A DNA stretch of 64,000 nucleotides from positions 1 to 64,000 of the forward strand of contig CAMJZA010000007.1 in NCBI GenBank assembly GCA_946410085.1. The letters run 5' to 3'. Below the pieces are notes generated by a model. It did no database searches, was not told the DNA's origin, and worked only from the letters and a program-made list of their open reading frames with translations. The stretch is from an uncultured Treponema sp. (GTDB lineage: Bacteria > Spirochaetota > Spirochaetia > Treponematales > Treponemataceae). Below are positions 18,659 through 28,294 of the stretch, in pieces; within the stretch, counting starts at the first letter, position 1, and every line of letters begins with the position of its first letter. Position numbers and translations under genes: made by a program.

Positions 18659-20799
18659 TCAGTCAAACACTCGCACAGCAATAGCATTGCCGTCAGGGTT
18701 GCTCTTCGGCGTACTACCGTAGCCAGCAGTTATTGTATCCGAGTAAAGCAGATATACGAATTTGCCATAATGAGGAGTTACATCCGAGTCGTCCTGAGTT
18801 GATGCAAAGTATATTCTGTCCATAACGAAAGGACTTGTCTTTCCCAGACTGGTAAAGGCCGCATCTACCGCAGTCCCGTTTGTACGAAGGCTCAAAAGTT
18901 CATTAAGGGCAGGCAAATACCAGCCGCTTGTGAAGCCCGGCACACTGTACGACCTGCAATAAGCAAATGCCGGATACTTAGCCTCGCTGTAGTCGGACAG
19001 ACCCGCAATCTCGTCTGTACCCGCAATCTGCTCTGTATTTGTTTTGCCGTCCTCAAAGCTTGTGGCATAAGTCCTAACAGGGTATGCAATTGTACCGTCG
19101 TCACACCAGCACTTGCCCATTCCGACGTTCAAGCCCACGCCCTTCTTGTTCGCCGCATCAAAGATGACCGCAACCGCGGCATTTTTCTGTTCGTCGGTCA
19201 GTGTCGCAGTACAGGCTTCTGCGCTGCCGTCTGAAAACACGATGTCACCGACGGCATCAGGCGTGGTCTTGCTTCCAGTGAGTCTGCATACTTTTACCCA
19301 GAAGTCTCTGTATACACCGGTTTCGCTGTCCGTCATGGTTACTTTATATTTCTGACCTGCTGTCGGGATGGAAGCATACGTAACGGTTGAAGCGATTGTG
19401 ATTGCCGGTGAATCCGTATTACTGCCGCTTATGGTCAGGTTTCCGTCGGAGTTTGAGTCCGTACTCATCGTACCGATGTAGTCGCTTATGGTCAGATCGA
19501 TGCACGTCAGCTCGCCGTCCGTCGAATCAAGTACAAGCATAAAGGGATCCGCTTCCGTTCCTGCCGGTTCTGGAGCTCCCGTTGCGCGACCGCCGGATAC
19601 GGTATACGCAAAGTCAAGCTGTGCCTTGAACGTGATGCTGCGCGAGCTGAAATTCGTGCTGTTGAACGTAATCGGGAAGTCCGCTTCCTTGTAAAGGGTT
19701 CCGGTTGCCTCATCTTCAAATGCAACGACTGAGCGATTGGACGGAATCGGAACGGCGTACCCGGAAGCAAAAGTGGCTGCCGCATCAGTGAAAGCGAGTG
19801 TTCCGCCGGAATCAACCGGCCCCCGGGCAATAGTGCCTCCTGCACCGACATGGTTCTTAAGGAAATACGTGTATTTGTTTTTGAGCGTAAATGCGATGGT
19901 ATGCTCTTCCGTGCCGATCTTAACGTTGACGCTGACCGCTGTATCGTCGGCAAACCAGACCGGGGCAGTTCCGCCTGGAATGCCGACGCTCACCGTGTAT
20001 GTTTGGGGATTAGACGCATCCTGCACCGGCGGGTCGATGTTCAGCAGGGCACTTGAGGGCGTCAGCAGCGGCGTTTCCGTCGCACCGGTAATGGTTATGG
20101 TCGCAAGGTCTGCGCTGCTTGCAGTCGCCGTCAGCACCGTCCTGTCGGCTGTTGCACGGGTCCAGGCCTGGCGGTAGAGCGTGATGTCCGCAGAGCTCCC
20201 CTCTTTTACCTCCAGATTCTTACTGCCGCTGTAGATGACAGTTCCGTCCGCAGCCCGGACAATCAGCTCGATGGCGACCGTACTGTCTGTTTCGACCGGG
20301 GGGACTTCAAAGCGGACGTAGCCGTCCGCGTCCGCGCTCTTGGTTTCCGAAAAGGCAATGCCGCTGCCCGTAATCGTGAGGGTCACCGTACCGTTTGCAG
20401 GGAGTCCCAGGTCCGCTGCGGACATGCTGACGGTTTTCGTCCGGGAAGCGGGATCCGCCTGGGTTACCAGCTGTATGATTTTGGTGGAGTTACCCGCATT
20501 GGAAAAGTTCCAGAGGTCTTGGGCGGTAAAGGTCTCCGATGTGCCGCTCGCTGCGGTTGTATTTGTATTACCAGTGTTACCCCCCCCATACCCTGATTAT
20601 AGACTTCGCCACCGCCGTCATGCGAACCGCCGTTGCCGTTGCAGGAGCTCAGCCCCAGCGTGCATAGTAAGAAAAGAGAAAAGAAAAGAAGAGAAGCGGC
20701 GCCCCGGCGTCTTCCTGAGGCAGCCCGCCGTCCTTCCGTACTTTGTCCCTGTCCGCTCCTGCAGTCTGTCATACCGTACTCCCTACTGTCCATGCACAC
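18659..20799 (-). pseudogene. Lipoprotein paralog B, frameshifted at a G8 tract; candidate phase-OFF allele; FISUMP/DUF1566-like C-terminus
   Basis: N-terminal ORF (20464..20799) and C-terminal ORF (18659..20425) are joined in frame by one extra G at 20580..20587. Confidence 0.85.
20580..20587 (-). repeat. Homopolymer G8 tract (minus strand)
   Basis: GTTACCCCCCCCATACC on plus; 8 C. Confidence 0.95.
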
Positions 20800-20968
20800 C
20801 GCTCATCCACCTATGGGGCCGGGACCGGCTGCGGCACAATGTGCCCCCAACAGCGCCTCCCCATGCCTTACTGTCTGCGTATAGCCGTGTAAGTATAGCA
20901 GACAAACCGCTTTTTGTCAGCTACAGAGAGAGTGTGCTATATCCGAATCGTGACAGAAACATGCCGTA

Positions 20969-22318
20969 TCAAGGGTTCAGGGAAGTCAGGTAGGCCAGCA
21001 GGTGAGCGGCGAGGTCGCCGTTGGCAATGAGCGAAGCGGAGAAAGCGGCAAAGCAGGGAGCCTTCCGCTCCCCTTCCCGCAGGAAGCGGAAGGCCAGTTC
21101 TGCCAGCCGCCGGTCCTGCCAGCCGGATTCCGCCAGATGCGTCAGCAGGCCGGGGCAGAGGGCAGCGACGGCTTCCGCGGCTTCGGCAGAGTCTGCGGCG
21201 CTGCCCCCCGCGGCAGCGGCACCGGCTGCCTTACCGGCATCAATACCGGCATCACTATTATCAATATTATAGAGCAGAAAGAGCTCCGCCAGCAGGGAAA
21301 AGTCATCCGGCGCAAAGAAGTCCCGCATCCGCTCCAGCAGGGCGGCGACCTTGACCAGATGAAAGGCTCCGTCCTGCCGGTAGGCCTGCCACAGGAAGGG
21401 GCGGGAAGCGAGGCAGGCGCGGGCAAAGGACTCCTCTCCCCGCACAAAGGCGACATCACAGGAAACGAGCAGGGCATCCCAGAGTTCCTGGTCAAGCCGG
21501 GGCAGTTCCACGAGGGGGAAGGGAGCGCCGGCAGTTCTGCCTGCAGTACCGGCGGCAGCACATTCCGTACAGGCGGCCTTAAAGGAGGCCGCCCCCTGGC
21601 CCGGGGCGAGATACACCACAGGCTTCCCCCCTTCCGCATGAAAACGTTCAAGGGCCCGCACGAGGGGGGTAAAATCCTTCTCATAGGAAAACACGAGGAT
21701 ATTGCAGGCGGACGGGTCAAGCAGACCGGACTGCCCCGCAAGCCCTCCGGCTTGCCCGGCAAGCTGCCTGCGGATTCGTTCCCGGGCTGTCTCCCTGCCG
21801 GCAAGCAGGTCCATGAAGCCCCGTTCCAGCAGAAGGCCGCCCGTCCGGGGCGTAAAGCCCGGCATGAAGTTCACCTTTTTCACGGACGCCGAGCGGGTTC
21901 CGCTTTTGAGCAGGTGAAAGTCTTCCGCCCAGGCTTCCGCCGTCAGGTATTCCAGATTGATGATGCGGGCAGTCTGGCCTTCGGGAAGGCCTCCGCCAAA
22001 GAGATAGGCGTCCAGCCAGTCCGGGCGGCCGCACTGAAAGCATTCTATGACCAGCCTGACCCCGTGCGACCGGCACCAGGCAGCACACTGTTCCGCCGCA
22101 TTCCAGTCCAGTACGTCCCAGCCGCAGTAACGCTGGAAGGCTTTGGACGCATCCAGTCCGGGCGCCATGTACGAGAATGCGGTCAGGTCGCTCACGGCCA
22201 GCGCGAGGCGGAGGGAGGGGTCCAGCGCGGAAAGGGCGCGGGCAAGGCGGTAGACAAAGCCGATGTCGCCGTAGTTGTCCACGACCCTGCAGAGGATGAG
22301 GATTTCCACAATGGGCAT
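20969..22318 (-). CDS. earP: EF-P arginine rhamnosyltransferase EarP
   Basis: CRVVDNYGDIGFVYRLAR, NLEYLTAEAWAEDFH, FMPGFTPRTGGLLLE; EF-P with Arg loop nearby. Confidence 0.88.
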   Translation of the reverse strand: MPIVEILILCRVVDNYGDIGFVYRLARALSALDPSLRLALAVSDLTAFSYMAPGLDASKAFQRYCGWDVLDWNAAEQCAAWCRSHGVRLVIECFQCGRPDWLDAYLFGGGLPEGQTARIINLEYLTAEAWAEDFHLLKSGTRSASVKKVNFMPGFTPRTGGLLLERGFMDLLAGRETARERIRRQLAGQAGGLAGQSGLLDPSACNILVFSYEKDFTPLVRALERFHAEGGKPVVYLAPGQGAASFKAACTECAAAGTAGRTAGAPFPLVELPRLDQELWDALLVSCDVAFVRGEESFARACLASRPFLWQAYRQDGAFHLVKVAALLERMRDFFAPDDFSLLAELFLLYNIDNSDAGIDAGKAAGAAAAGGSAADSAEAAEAVAALCPGLLTHLAESGWQDRRLAELAFRFLREGERKAPCFAAFSASLIANGDLAAHLLAYLTSLNP

Positions 22319-22396
22319 ACTATAGCCCGCAGGGATTCTGCAGGTCAATGGCCGCCGGGACGGCACTGCGGCATGACAGGGGAGCCGCAGCCGGGC

Positions 22397-24727
22397 TCAG
22401 GGACCACCGTTAATCGTTATGGTAATCGGGCCGGCCGGGACGCTGGATTCATATTCGGGGTCGTTCGGGTCTATAGCCGTAACGACGGTAATCGTGTGGG
22501 TACCCCAGCCGCCCGTTTCGTCAGCACCACCCAAAGTACAGCTACAGGAGGCACCAGGAGCTGTCCCAAAGTTCCCTGTGACTGTGGGAAAAGGAGAATC
22601 ATCGACGTAAATCGAGAACTTGAACTTCTTGTCTGCAGGAACGCTCGGAGCCGTCCAGGTAAAGGGAACACGGACATCGTTTACATCAACTCCCTCGAAG
22701 TTGAAAATACCGGGAGTCGTCGCGGAAACACTGCCGCCACCGCCATTCACATAGGGGGTATTGAGTGTAAGCCCGGTCGGTGCGTCCAACCGGATGCGCG
22801 GCTTCAGGTCAAAATCAACCCATTCCATATCACCGGAAATGCCCGCACAGCGAGGCTGACAGGTCACGTTACATGAGGTCTGGCTTGGCGGAACGGCGGT
22901 AGCGAAGGTGCTGATGCCGACATTCTCAGTTGCCGATGTTCCGGCAGTAGCAGACCAGAGGAATTCCGTCCCCGAGGGGAAATCCGGTTCCCCATCGTTG
23001 CGATTAACGGTAAACGTGAGCGACTTGCTCAGGTCTGTGGTTCCCACGAGGAACACCCTGCTGGTTGCGGTGGAACCCGACGCCTCGTTCAGACCGGAAC
23101 CTGCGCTGACGCTGACGGTGAATTCCGGTATGACAAGCAGGAAGGCGGAGAGGGTCGTCGTCTGTGACACCGAAGAAAGGCCGGTGTAGGTCAGTTCGCA
23201 GGTCACCGTCCAGCTTCCGGCACTGTTTTTATGGCCTGCAAAGCCGGTGAGGTCCGACAGGCTTACCGTACAGGTGTTGCCCGTCGTGCTGTCATAGGAG
23301 AATGAGCTGCCGGTAATGGACCAGCTGTACTTCATGCCGGTTACCGCAGTACCGGAGGTAACAGCCGTCAGCGTAAAGCTTCCGCTTGAGGCATTCGCAA
23401 AGGCGTAGGTGTCGCCCGAGAAACTCGTATTGTCCGCCGGAGCGCAGCCTGTGATGGAACTTGTCTGTATCAGGGTGATGCTCGGAAGCACAAGGGCGCG
23501 GCCGGACATGGAGCTGTCACCACCCCCCGTCACGGGGGCCGCCGCACGGGCATTGCTTGCCGTGCAGGTGACCGTCCAGTCTGCGGTGACCCCTGCTGTA
23601 GTAAGCCCCAGGGCTTCCAGCGTTTTGGTTACGTTCATGCCCTCGGCAGTGTACGTGCTGCCGCCCGTTCTCGAAATGCTCCACGAAAAGCTGGTTCCGG
23701 CGGGGAAGAAGCTTTCCGCTTCCACGACCTTGAAGGTGAAGGAGCCGCCGTAGGTGGAATAGAAGGCGTAGTCTGTGCCGCTGCTGTTCTCGCCGTTCTT
23801 GCTGTTTGCGATTATCTGTACGGTGAAGGCCGGGATTGTCACCGGCGGACCGATGATGACGTCCGTGCTCGCGCTTGCAGTCTTGGCCTCCCCCGCGATG
23901 TCGGTATAGGAGACGGTCACGGTGAAGGTCCTGGTCTGCTCAACAGTCGGGGCAGCAGGGCCGATCAGTTCGTTCCAGCTGCGGGTAATGGAGGGGCCGG
24001 AGTCGGAGAGGGGACTGGAATCCAGTTCCCAGGCATAGCTCAAGGCAGTACCGGCCGGTGCGTCCTCCAGACCGGATATGCTCAGCGTCGTCGTCTCAGA
24101 AAGCTTCGTGCTGTCGTAGGCAAAGCCGTCGGGACTCGCCGTCAGGGAAATGCTTGCGGGCAGGGTCCAGAACAGGCGGTAGAGGGGCAGGTTTATATCC
24201 AGCCAGTCGTCGGAAAGGGTCTCCTGACTGCTGCCGGAATAGAGGACCGTCCCGGAAGCATTTGCGACGGACAGTGCCACCGTAATCGTAATCCCGCTGG
24301 GGGTGGCAGGAATGACAAAGGTAACGCTACCGTCCGCAGCTGCCCGCACCGTCCCGGAAAAGCTGACGCCGCCCGAGATGGTCAGCGTCGCAGTGCCCCC
24401 GGCAGGAAGCCCTATGTCATTTGCATGCAGGACGATGGTCTGCGTTTCCGCCATCGCCTGATTCGTGCTGAACAGTTCGACAACCCGGTCTATTTCGCCC
24501 GTGTTCGAATACTTCAGGAGCTCTCCGGCGGTAAACTGGTTCCGGCTGTCCCCGCCGGTTGCATCAGCCGTACCCGAGTTACCCCCCCCCTCACCCGGGG
24601 TATAGACAGCTCCCCCGCCGTCATGCGACCCGCCGTTTCCGTTGCAGGAAAGGAAGCACAGCATGGCTGTGAGGGACACGATGAACAGCGGCCGGACAAA
24701 GCGCGACAAAAGGCAGATTTTCAGCAT
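22397..24727 (-). CDS. Lipoprotein paralog C with Ig-like domains, G9 tract in frame
   Basis: LCFLSCNGNGGSHDGGGAVYTPGEGGGNSG; full-length 776 aa. Confidence 0.85.
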   Translation of the reverse strand: MLKICLLSRFVRPLFIVSLTAMLCFLSCNGNGGSHDGGGAVYTPGEGGGNSGTADATGGDSRNQFTAGELLKYSNTGEIDRVVELFSTNQAMAETQTIVLHANDIGLPAGGTATLTISGGVSFSGTVRAAADGSVTFVIPATPSGITITVALSVANASGTVLYSGSSQETLSDDWLDINLPLYRLFWTLPASISLTASPDGFAYDSTKLSETTTLSISGLEDAPAGTALSYAWELDSSPLSDSGPSITRSWNELIGPAAPTVEQTRTFTVTVSYTDIAGEAKTASASTDVIIGPPVTIPAFTVQIIANSKNGENSSGTDYAFYSTYGGSFTFKVVEAESFFPAGTSFSWSISRTGGSTYTAEGMNVTKTLEALGLTTAGVTADWTVTCTASNARAAAPVTGGGDSSMSGRALVLPSITLIQTSSITGCAPADNTSFSGDTYAFANASSGSFTLTAVTSGTAVTGMKYSWSITGSSFSYDSTTGNTCTVSLSDLTGFAGHKNSAGSWTVTCELTYTGLSSVSQTTTLSAFLLVIPEFTVSVSAGSGLNEASGSTATSRVFLVGTTDLSKSLTFTVNRNDGEPDFPSGTEFLWSATAGTSATENVGISTFATAVPPSQTSCNVTCQPRCAGISGDMEWVDFDLKPRIRLDAPTGLTLNTPYVNGGGGSVSATTPGIFNFEGVDVNDVRVPFTWTAPSVPADKKFKFSIYVDDSPFPTVTGNFGTAPGASCSCTLGGADETGGWGTHTITVVTAIDPNDPEYESSVPAGPITITINGGP
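24582..24590 (-). repeat. Homopolymer G9 tract (minus strand)
   Basis: GAGTTACCCCCCCCCTCACCC on plus; 9 C. Confidence 0.95.
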
Positions 24728-24822
24728 TCTACCAAAAGAGTAACGGCTGTTCCCCTCCCTGTCAAGCTGGAAAGGCAGAGGAAGCTTTACACGGCCCGTT
24801 TTTTCCTATACAATCGGCGTGG

Positions 24823-25593
24823 GTGGAGATTTTAGTGAAATACCCGGCCAGAAGCGTATCATTCCTGCTGTTCCTCATCCTCCTGCACACCGCAGGGCTT
24901 TCTGCACAGGAAGCGCCGTCATCATGGTCCGGTACCCCGCACTACAGGCGGGACGGGGTGGACATGCAGCTGGAAGGGACGGTCGTGGCAAACACCGGGC
25001 AGGGCTGGGAAAGCTACTACGTTGCCGTGCAGCCCTATTTTCAGCTGGACACGACGCACATCACCGCCTATACCGGCATGCAGCTCACGAGCGGAACCTT
25101 TGACCTGACCGGCGGCCTGTCCGTGTACCCCTGGGTCTGGAAGCTGGCGAAAGTGGGCTTTGCCGGCCGCTACAACCTGAACTACTACAACGACATCAGC
25201 CTGACGAACAACTTTCTGCTGGGAGCAGCCGCCGAAGTTCGGCCCCTGAGCTGGATCGGGGCAAAGGCGTCCGTCTCAGCCCTCTTCAAAAGCCGGTCCA
25301 TCTTTGCCATCGACCGCACCCAGCCCTACCTGTACGATCTCTGCCAGGCATTCAGCGTGGAACTGGACTTTTACCTGCCCTGGGACATAACGACCTACAT
25401 TTCCGTTGCCTCCTACGAGCGCTACCGCTACATGGTCGCCGTCGCACCGTCCTTTACGCTCGGGGCGACAAAGCAGCTGCCGCGGGACTTTTACGCGGGC
25501 ATCGAGGCAGCCGTCCGCTATACGGACTTCTTTACGGCCTCCGCATTCTACGACAGCTGTGAAATCCGGCTCACGGGAGGATGGAAATTTTGA
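24823..25593 (+). CDS. Hypothetical secreted/outer-membrane-type protein
   Basis: Signal peptide LLFLILLHTAGLSAQ; alternating aromatic beta-strand pattern; C-terminal GGWKF. Confidence 0.65.
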   Translation: MEILVKYPARSVSFLLFLILLHTAGLSAQEAPSSWSGTPHYRRDGVDMQLEGTVVANTGQGWESYYVAVQPYFQLDTTHITAYTGMQLTSGTFDLTGGLSVYPWVWKLAKVGFAGRYNLNYYNDISLTNNFLLGAAAEVRPLSWIGAKASVSALFKSRSIFAIDRTQPYLYDLCQAFSVELDFYLPWDITTYISVASYERYRYMVAVAPSFTLGATKQLPRDFYAGIEAAVRYTDFFTASAFYDSCEIRLTGGWKF

Positions 25594-26546
25594 AAAAAAC
25601 TTCTATTATATCAGCTGTATCAGTTATATCCATACCAGCGGCATCACCGGCAGCAGGGAGGATGCCGCGGCGTGCAGGCACGCTTGCGGGAGCCCTCGCC
25701 CTGCTCCTGCTTGCCGCCTCCTGCAAGCCGATCGAACTGGGCTTGTACAAGGTTCTCGGCCACGGTCCGACCGTCAACGACCGGATTGACGATCTGGATG
25801 ACGTCCCCGGACCTGCGAACAATGTCCTGTACGACGGAAAGTTTTCGTTCATCGTCACCTCGGACGTGCACTTCGGGAACAAGGGCGCGAGCTACGCGCG
25901 CGACGATGCAGCCTTCTATGCGAAAGTGCTGGAACTCAAGAACACGATGGCCGTTCCGCCGTCCTTCACGGTCTGTGCCGGTGACGTCATAGAAAACGGC
26001 GATCAGGAGGACGAGTGGGAGGACTACCAGACCTGGTGCCGCACGCTGGAAGCCCTGCTCGGCAACAAGGTCTACACGACGACCGGCAACCACGACCTGT
26101 ACAACGACGGCTGGGACTACTTTGAAGACTATACCTACCCCGGCACGGGTTTCTTCCGATTCGCGGTCGCAGGCTACCGCTTCTACTTCCTCGACTCCGG
26201 TTCGGCTTCCCTGGGTTCCAAGCAGTACAAGAAGTTCAGGGATGCAGCCGAGGCAGACCCAAGCCCAAAAATCGTCTGTACCCACTACCCCGCCTACGGA
26301 ACGGCGCAGTTCTTCCAGAACTACTACACCATGCAGAACACCGAAGAGGCCGATACCCTCATCAGCTTCTGCACGAACAATAATGTCAAGCTCTATCTTT
26401 CAGGCCACATGCACGAGCAGCACGAGAACGACCTGGGAAAATTCACCGAACTGGTCATCCCCTGCTACGCCGTCTACCACAAGTTCGCCGTCGTAACCGT
26501 CGACACCGCCGCCCAGACCGAGAGCTGGACCTTCGTCTCCTACTGA
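25581..26546 (+). CDS. Metallophosphoesterase (calcineurin-like), predicted lipoprotein
   Basis: SDVHFGN, GDVIENGD, GNHDLYND, GHMHEQH. Confidence 0.9.
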   Translation: MEILKKTSIISAVSVISIPAASPAAGRMPRRAGTLAGALALLLLAASCKPIELGLYKVLGHGPTVNDRIDDLDDVPGPANNVLYDGKFSFIVTSDVHFGNKGASYARDDAAFYAKVLELKNTMAVPPSFTVCAGDVIENGDQEDEWEDYQTWCRTLEALLGNKVYTTTGNHDLYNDGWDYFEDYTYPGTGFFRFAVAGYRFYFLDSGSASLGSKQYKKFRDAAEADPSPKIVCTHYPAYGTAQFFQNYYTMQNTEEADTLISFCTNNNVKLYLSGHMHEQHENDLGKFTELVIPCYAVYHKFAVVTVDTAAQTESWTFVSY

Positions 26547-26702
26547 GTACCGGCGGGGCAATGCTTCACGCCCGGAGGGACACTGCCCGTCGGGCCCCTG
26601 ATTCAAGCCCGTTGCCCCCAGCTTCACGCCCGTCAGGCCGTTCCCGGTGCGGATAACAAACAATTCTTGCCAATATCCCCGTATGTCGCTATAGTATACG
26701 GT

Positions 26703-28034
26703 ATGAAGCTGTATACGTTCAAACAAGTCATACTGACCGCCGTCCTTTCGGCAGCAGTTTCCGCCGCCCTCGTGGCGGTCATATACAAGACCGTCCTCCC
26801 CGCAGCCGCCCGCCTGCAGCAGGGTGACGGCAGCAAGGGGACTGAGACAAGCGCAGCACAGGAGCCTGATTCTGCAGGCCCGTCCCTTGAAGACAGCATT
26901 GCCAGCGAAATAGACATTGACGATGTGTCCGGTGCGGAATTCGTGCTGGAAACGAACAGCCCGGTCCTGCAGGTGTCGGGCGACAGCAAGGACTACACGC
27001 AGGACGAGTTCCAGAACATTTCGGTCTACGAAAAATGCAATGAGGCAGTCGTCAACATCACGACCCAGGTCATGGGCTACAACTGGTTCTACGAGCCGGT
27101 CGTAACGTCAAGCGGTTCCGGGTCCGGTTCCATCATCGACAAGCGGGGCTACGTGGTCACGAACGTCCACGTCATAGAGAATGCTTCGACCATCACGATA
27201 TCGCTCGCCGACGGAACGAGCTACGAGGGCCGCGTCGTCGGGCAGGACAAGGAGTGCGACATCGCCGTGCTCAAGTTTGACCCGCCGGAAAGCGTGGAAC
27301 TCAAGACGATTTCCTTCGGCGACAGCAGAAACCTCAAGGTGGGCCAGAAGGTCATCGCGATCGGCAACCCCTTCGCCCTTGAGCGGACCATGACGGTCGG
27401 CATCATCTCGGGACTGGGCCGCCCGATTCAGGAAAGCGACAACGTGATTATCCGCGACATGATCCAGACCGATGCGGCAATCAACCCGGGCAACTCCGGC
27501 GGCCCCCTGCTGGACAGCCAGGGGCGGATGATCGGCATAAACACGATAATCTATTCCAACTCGGGTTCATCGAGCGGCGTCGGCTTTGCCATCCCCGCCG
27601 CGACTGCCCGCCGCGTCGTCAATGACCTGATGAAGTACGGCAAGGTGAACCGCGGCGTCATGCAGCTCTCGCTCATCCAGAACACCGCCCGCATTGCAAG
27701 CTACGCAGGCTACGGCGTCAGCACCGGCATGATCGTCAGCCGGGTCGCACGGGGCAGCGCAGCGGAAAAGGCGGGCATCCGCGGCGGCAGCAAGGCCGTC
27801 CAGTATGGCCGCTGGAACACGACGACGATTTACCTGGGCGGTGACGTCATCACCAAGATAAACAACATCAGCGTCGCCAAGCTTGCCGACTACTACAGTG
27901 CGCTCGAGGACAAGAAGCCCGGCGACACCGTGACCGTCACGGTCTGGCGCGACGGCAAGTACGTCGAGCTCAAGGTCGTCCTGGAAGCCTACAGCGACAG
28001 CTCCACGTCCGCATCGTCTTCCAAGAGCATCTAG
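26703..28034 (+). CDS. htrA: HtrA/DegP-type trypsin-like serine protease with PDZ domain
   Basis: NVHVIENA, CDIAVLKFD, INPGNSGGPLLDSQG; C-terminal PDZ. Confidence 0.92.
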   Translation: MKLYTFKQVILTAVLSAAVSAALVAVIYKTVLPAAARLQQGDGSKGTETSAAQEPDSAGPSLEDSIASEIDIDDVSGAEFVLETNSPVLQVSGDSKDYTQDEFQNISVYEKCNEAVVNITTQVMGYNWFYEPVVTSSGSGSGSIIDKRGYVVTNVHVIENASTITISLADGTSYEGRVVGQDKECDIAVLKFDPPESVELKTISFGDSRNLKVGQKVIAIGNPFALERTMTVGIISGLGRPIQESDNVIIRDMIQTDAAINPGNSGGPLLDSQGRMIGINTIIYSNSGSSSGVGFAIPAATARRVVNDLMKYGKVNRGVMQLSLIQNTARIASYAGYGVSTGMIVSRVARGSAAEKAGIRGGSKAVQYGRWNTTTIYLGGDVITKINNISVAKLADYYSALEDKKPGDTVTVTVWRDGKYVELKVVLEAYSDSSTSASSSKSI

Positions 28035-28294
28035 TCCCGCCGGGAAACGGCCCTGCCATACCGCAGGGCACCGTCCCGCCGGAAAGGACCCGGGCGGGCG
28101 TTGCACGGTTCGTCCCGGACCGGACAGCGCGCGGTTCGTCCCGGCCTGACGGCCCTGCCCCGTCACTGGGGCGGGCGTTGCTTTTTTGTTGATTTTTTAC
28201 CCCGTTTTCAGTATGCTGTCTCCTAGGCTGCACAGGGCAGCCCGCTATTTACACGGCAGACAGAGAATTTCGAGACACAAAAAGAGGAAACAAG

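Noticed and set aside
21002-22876. 624 aa plus-strand ORF
   Set aside because: Antisense to earP and the lipoprotein C 3' end; no recognisable motifs
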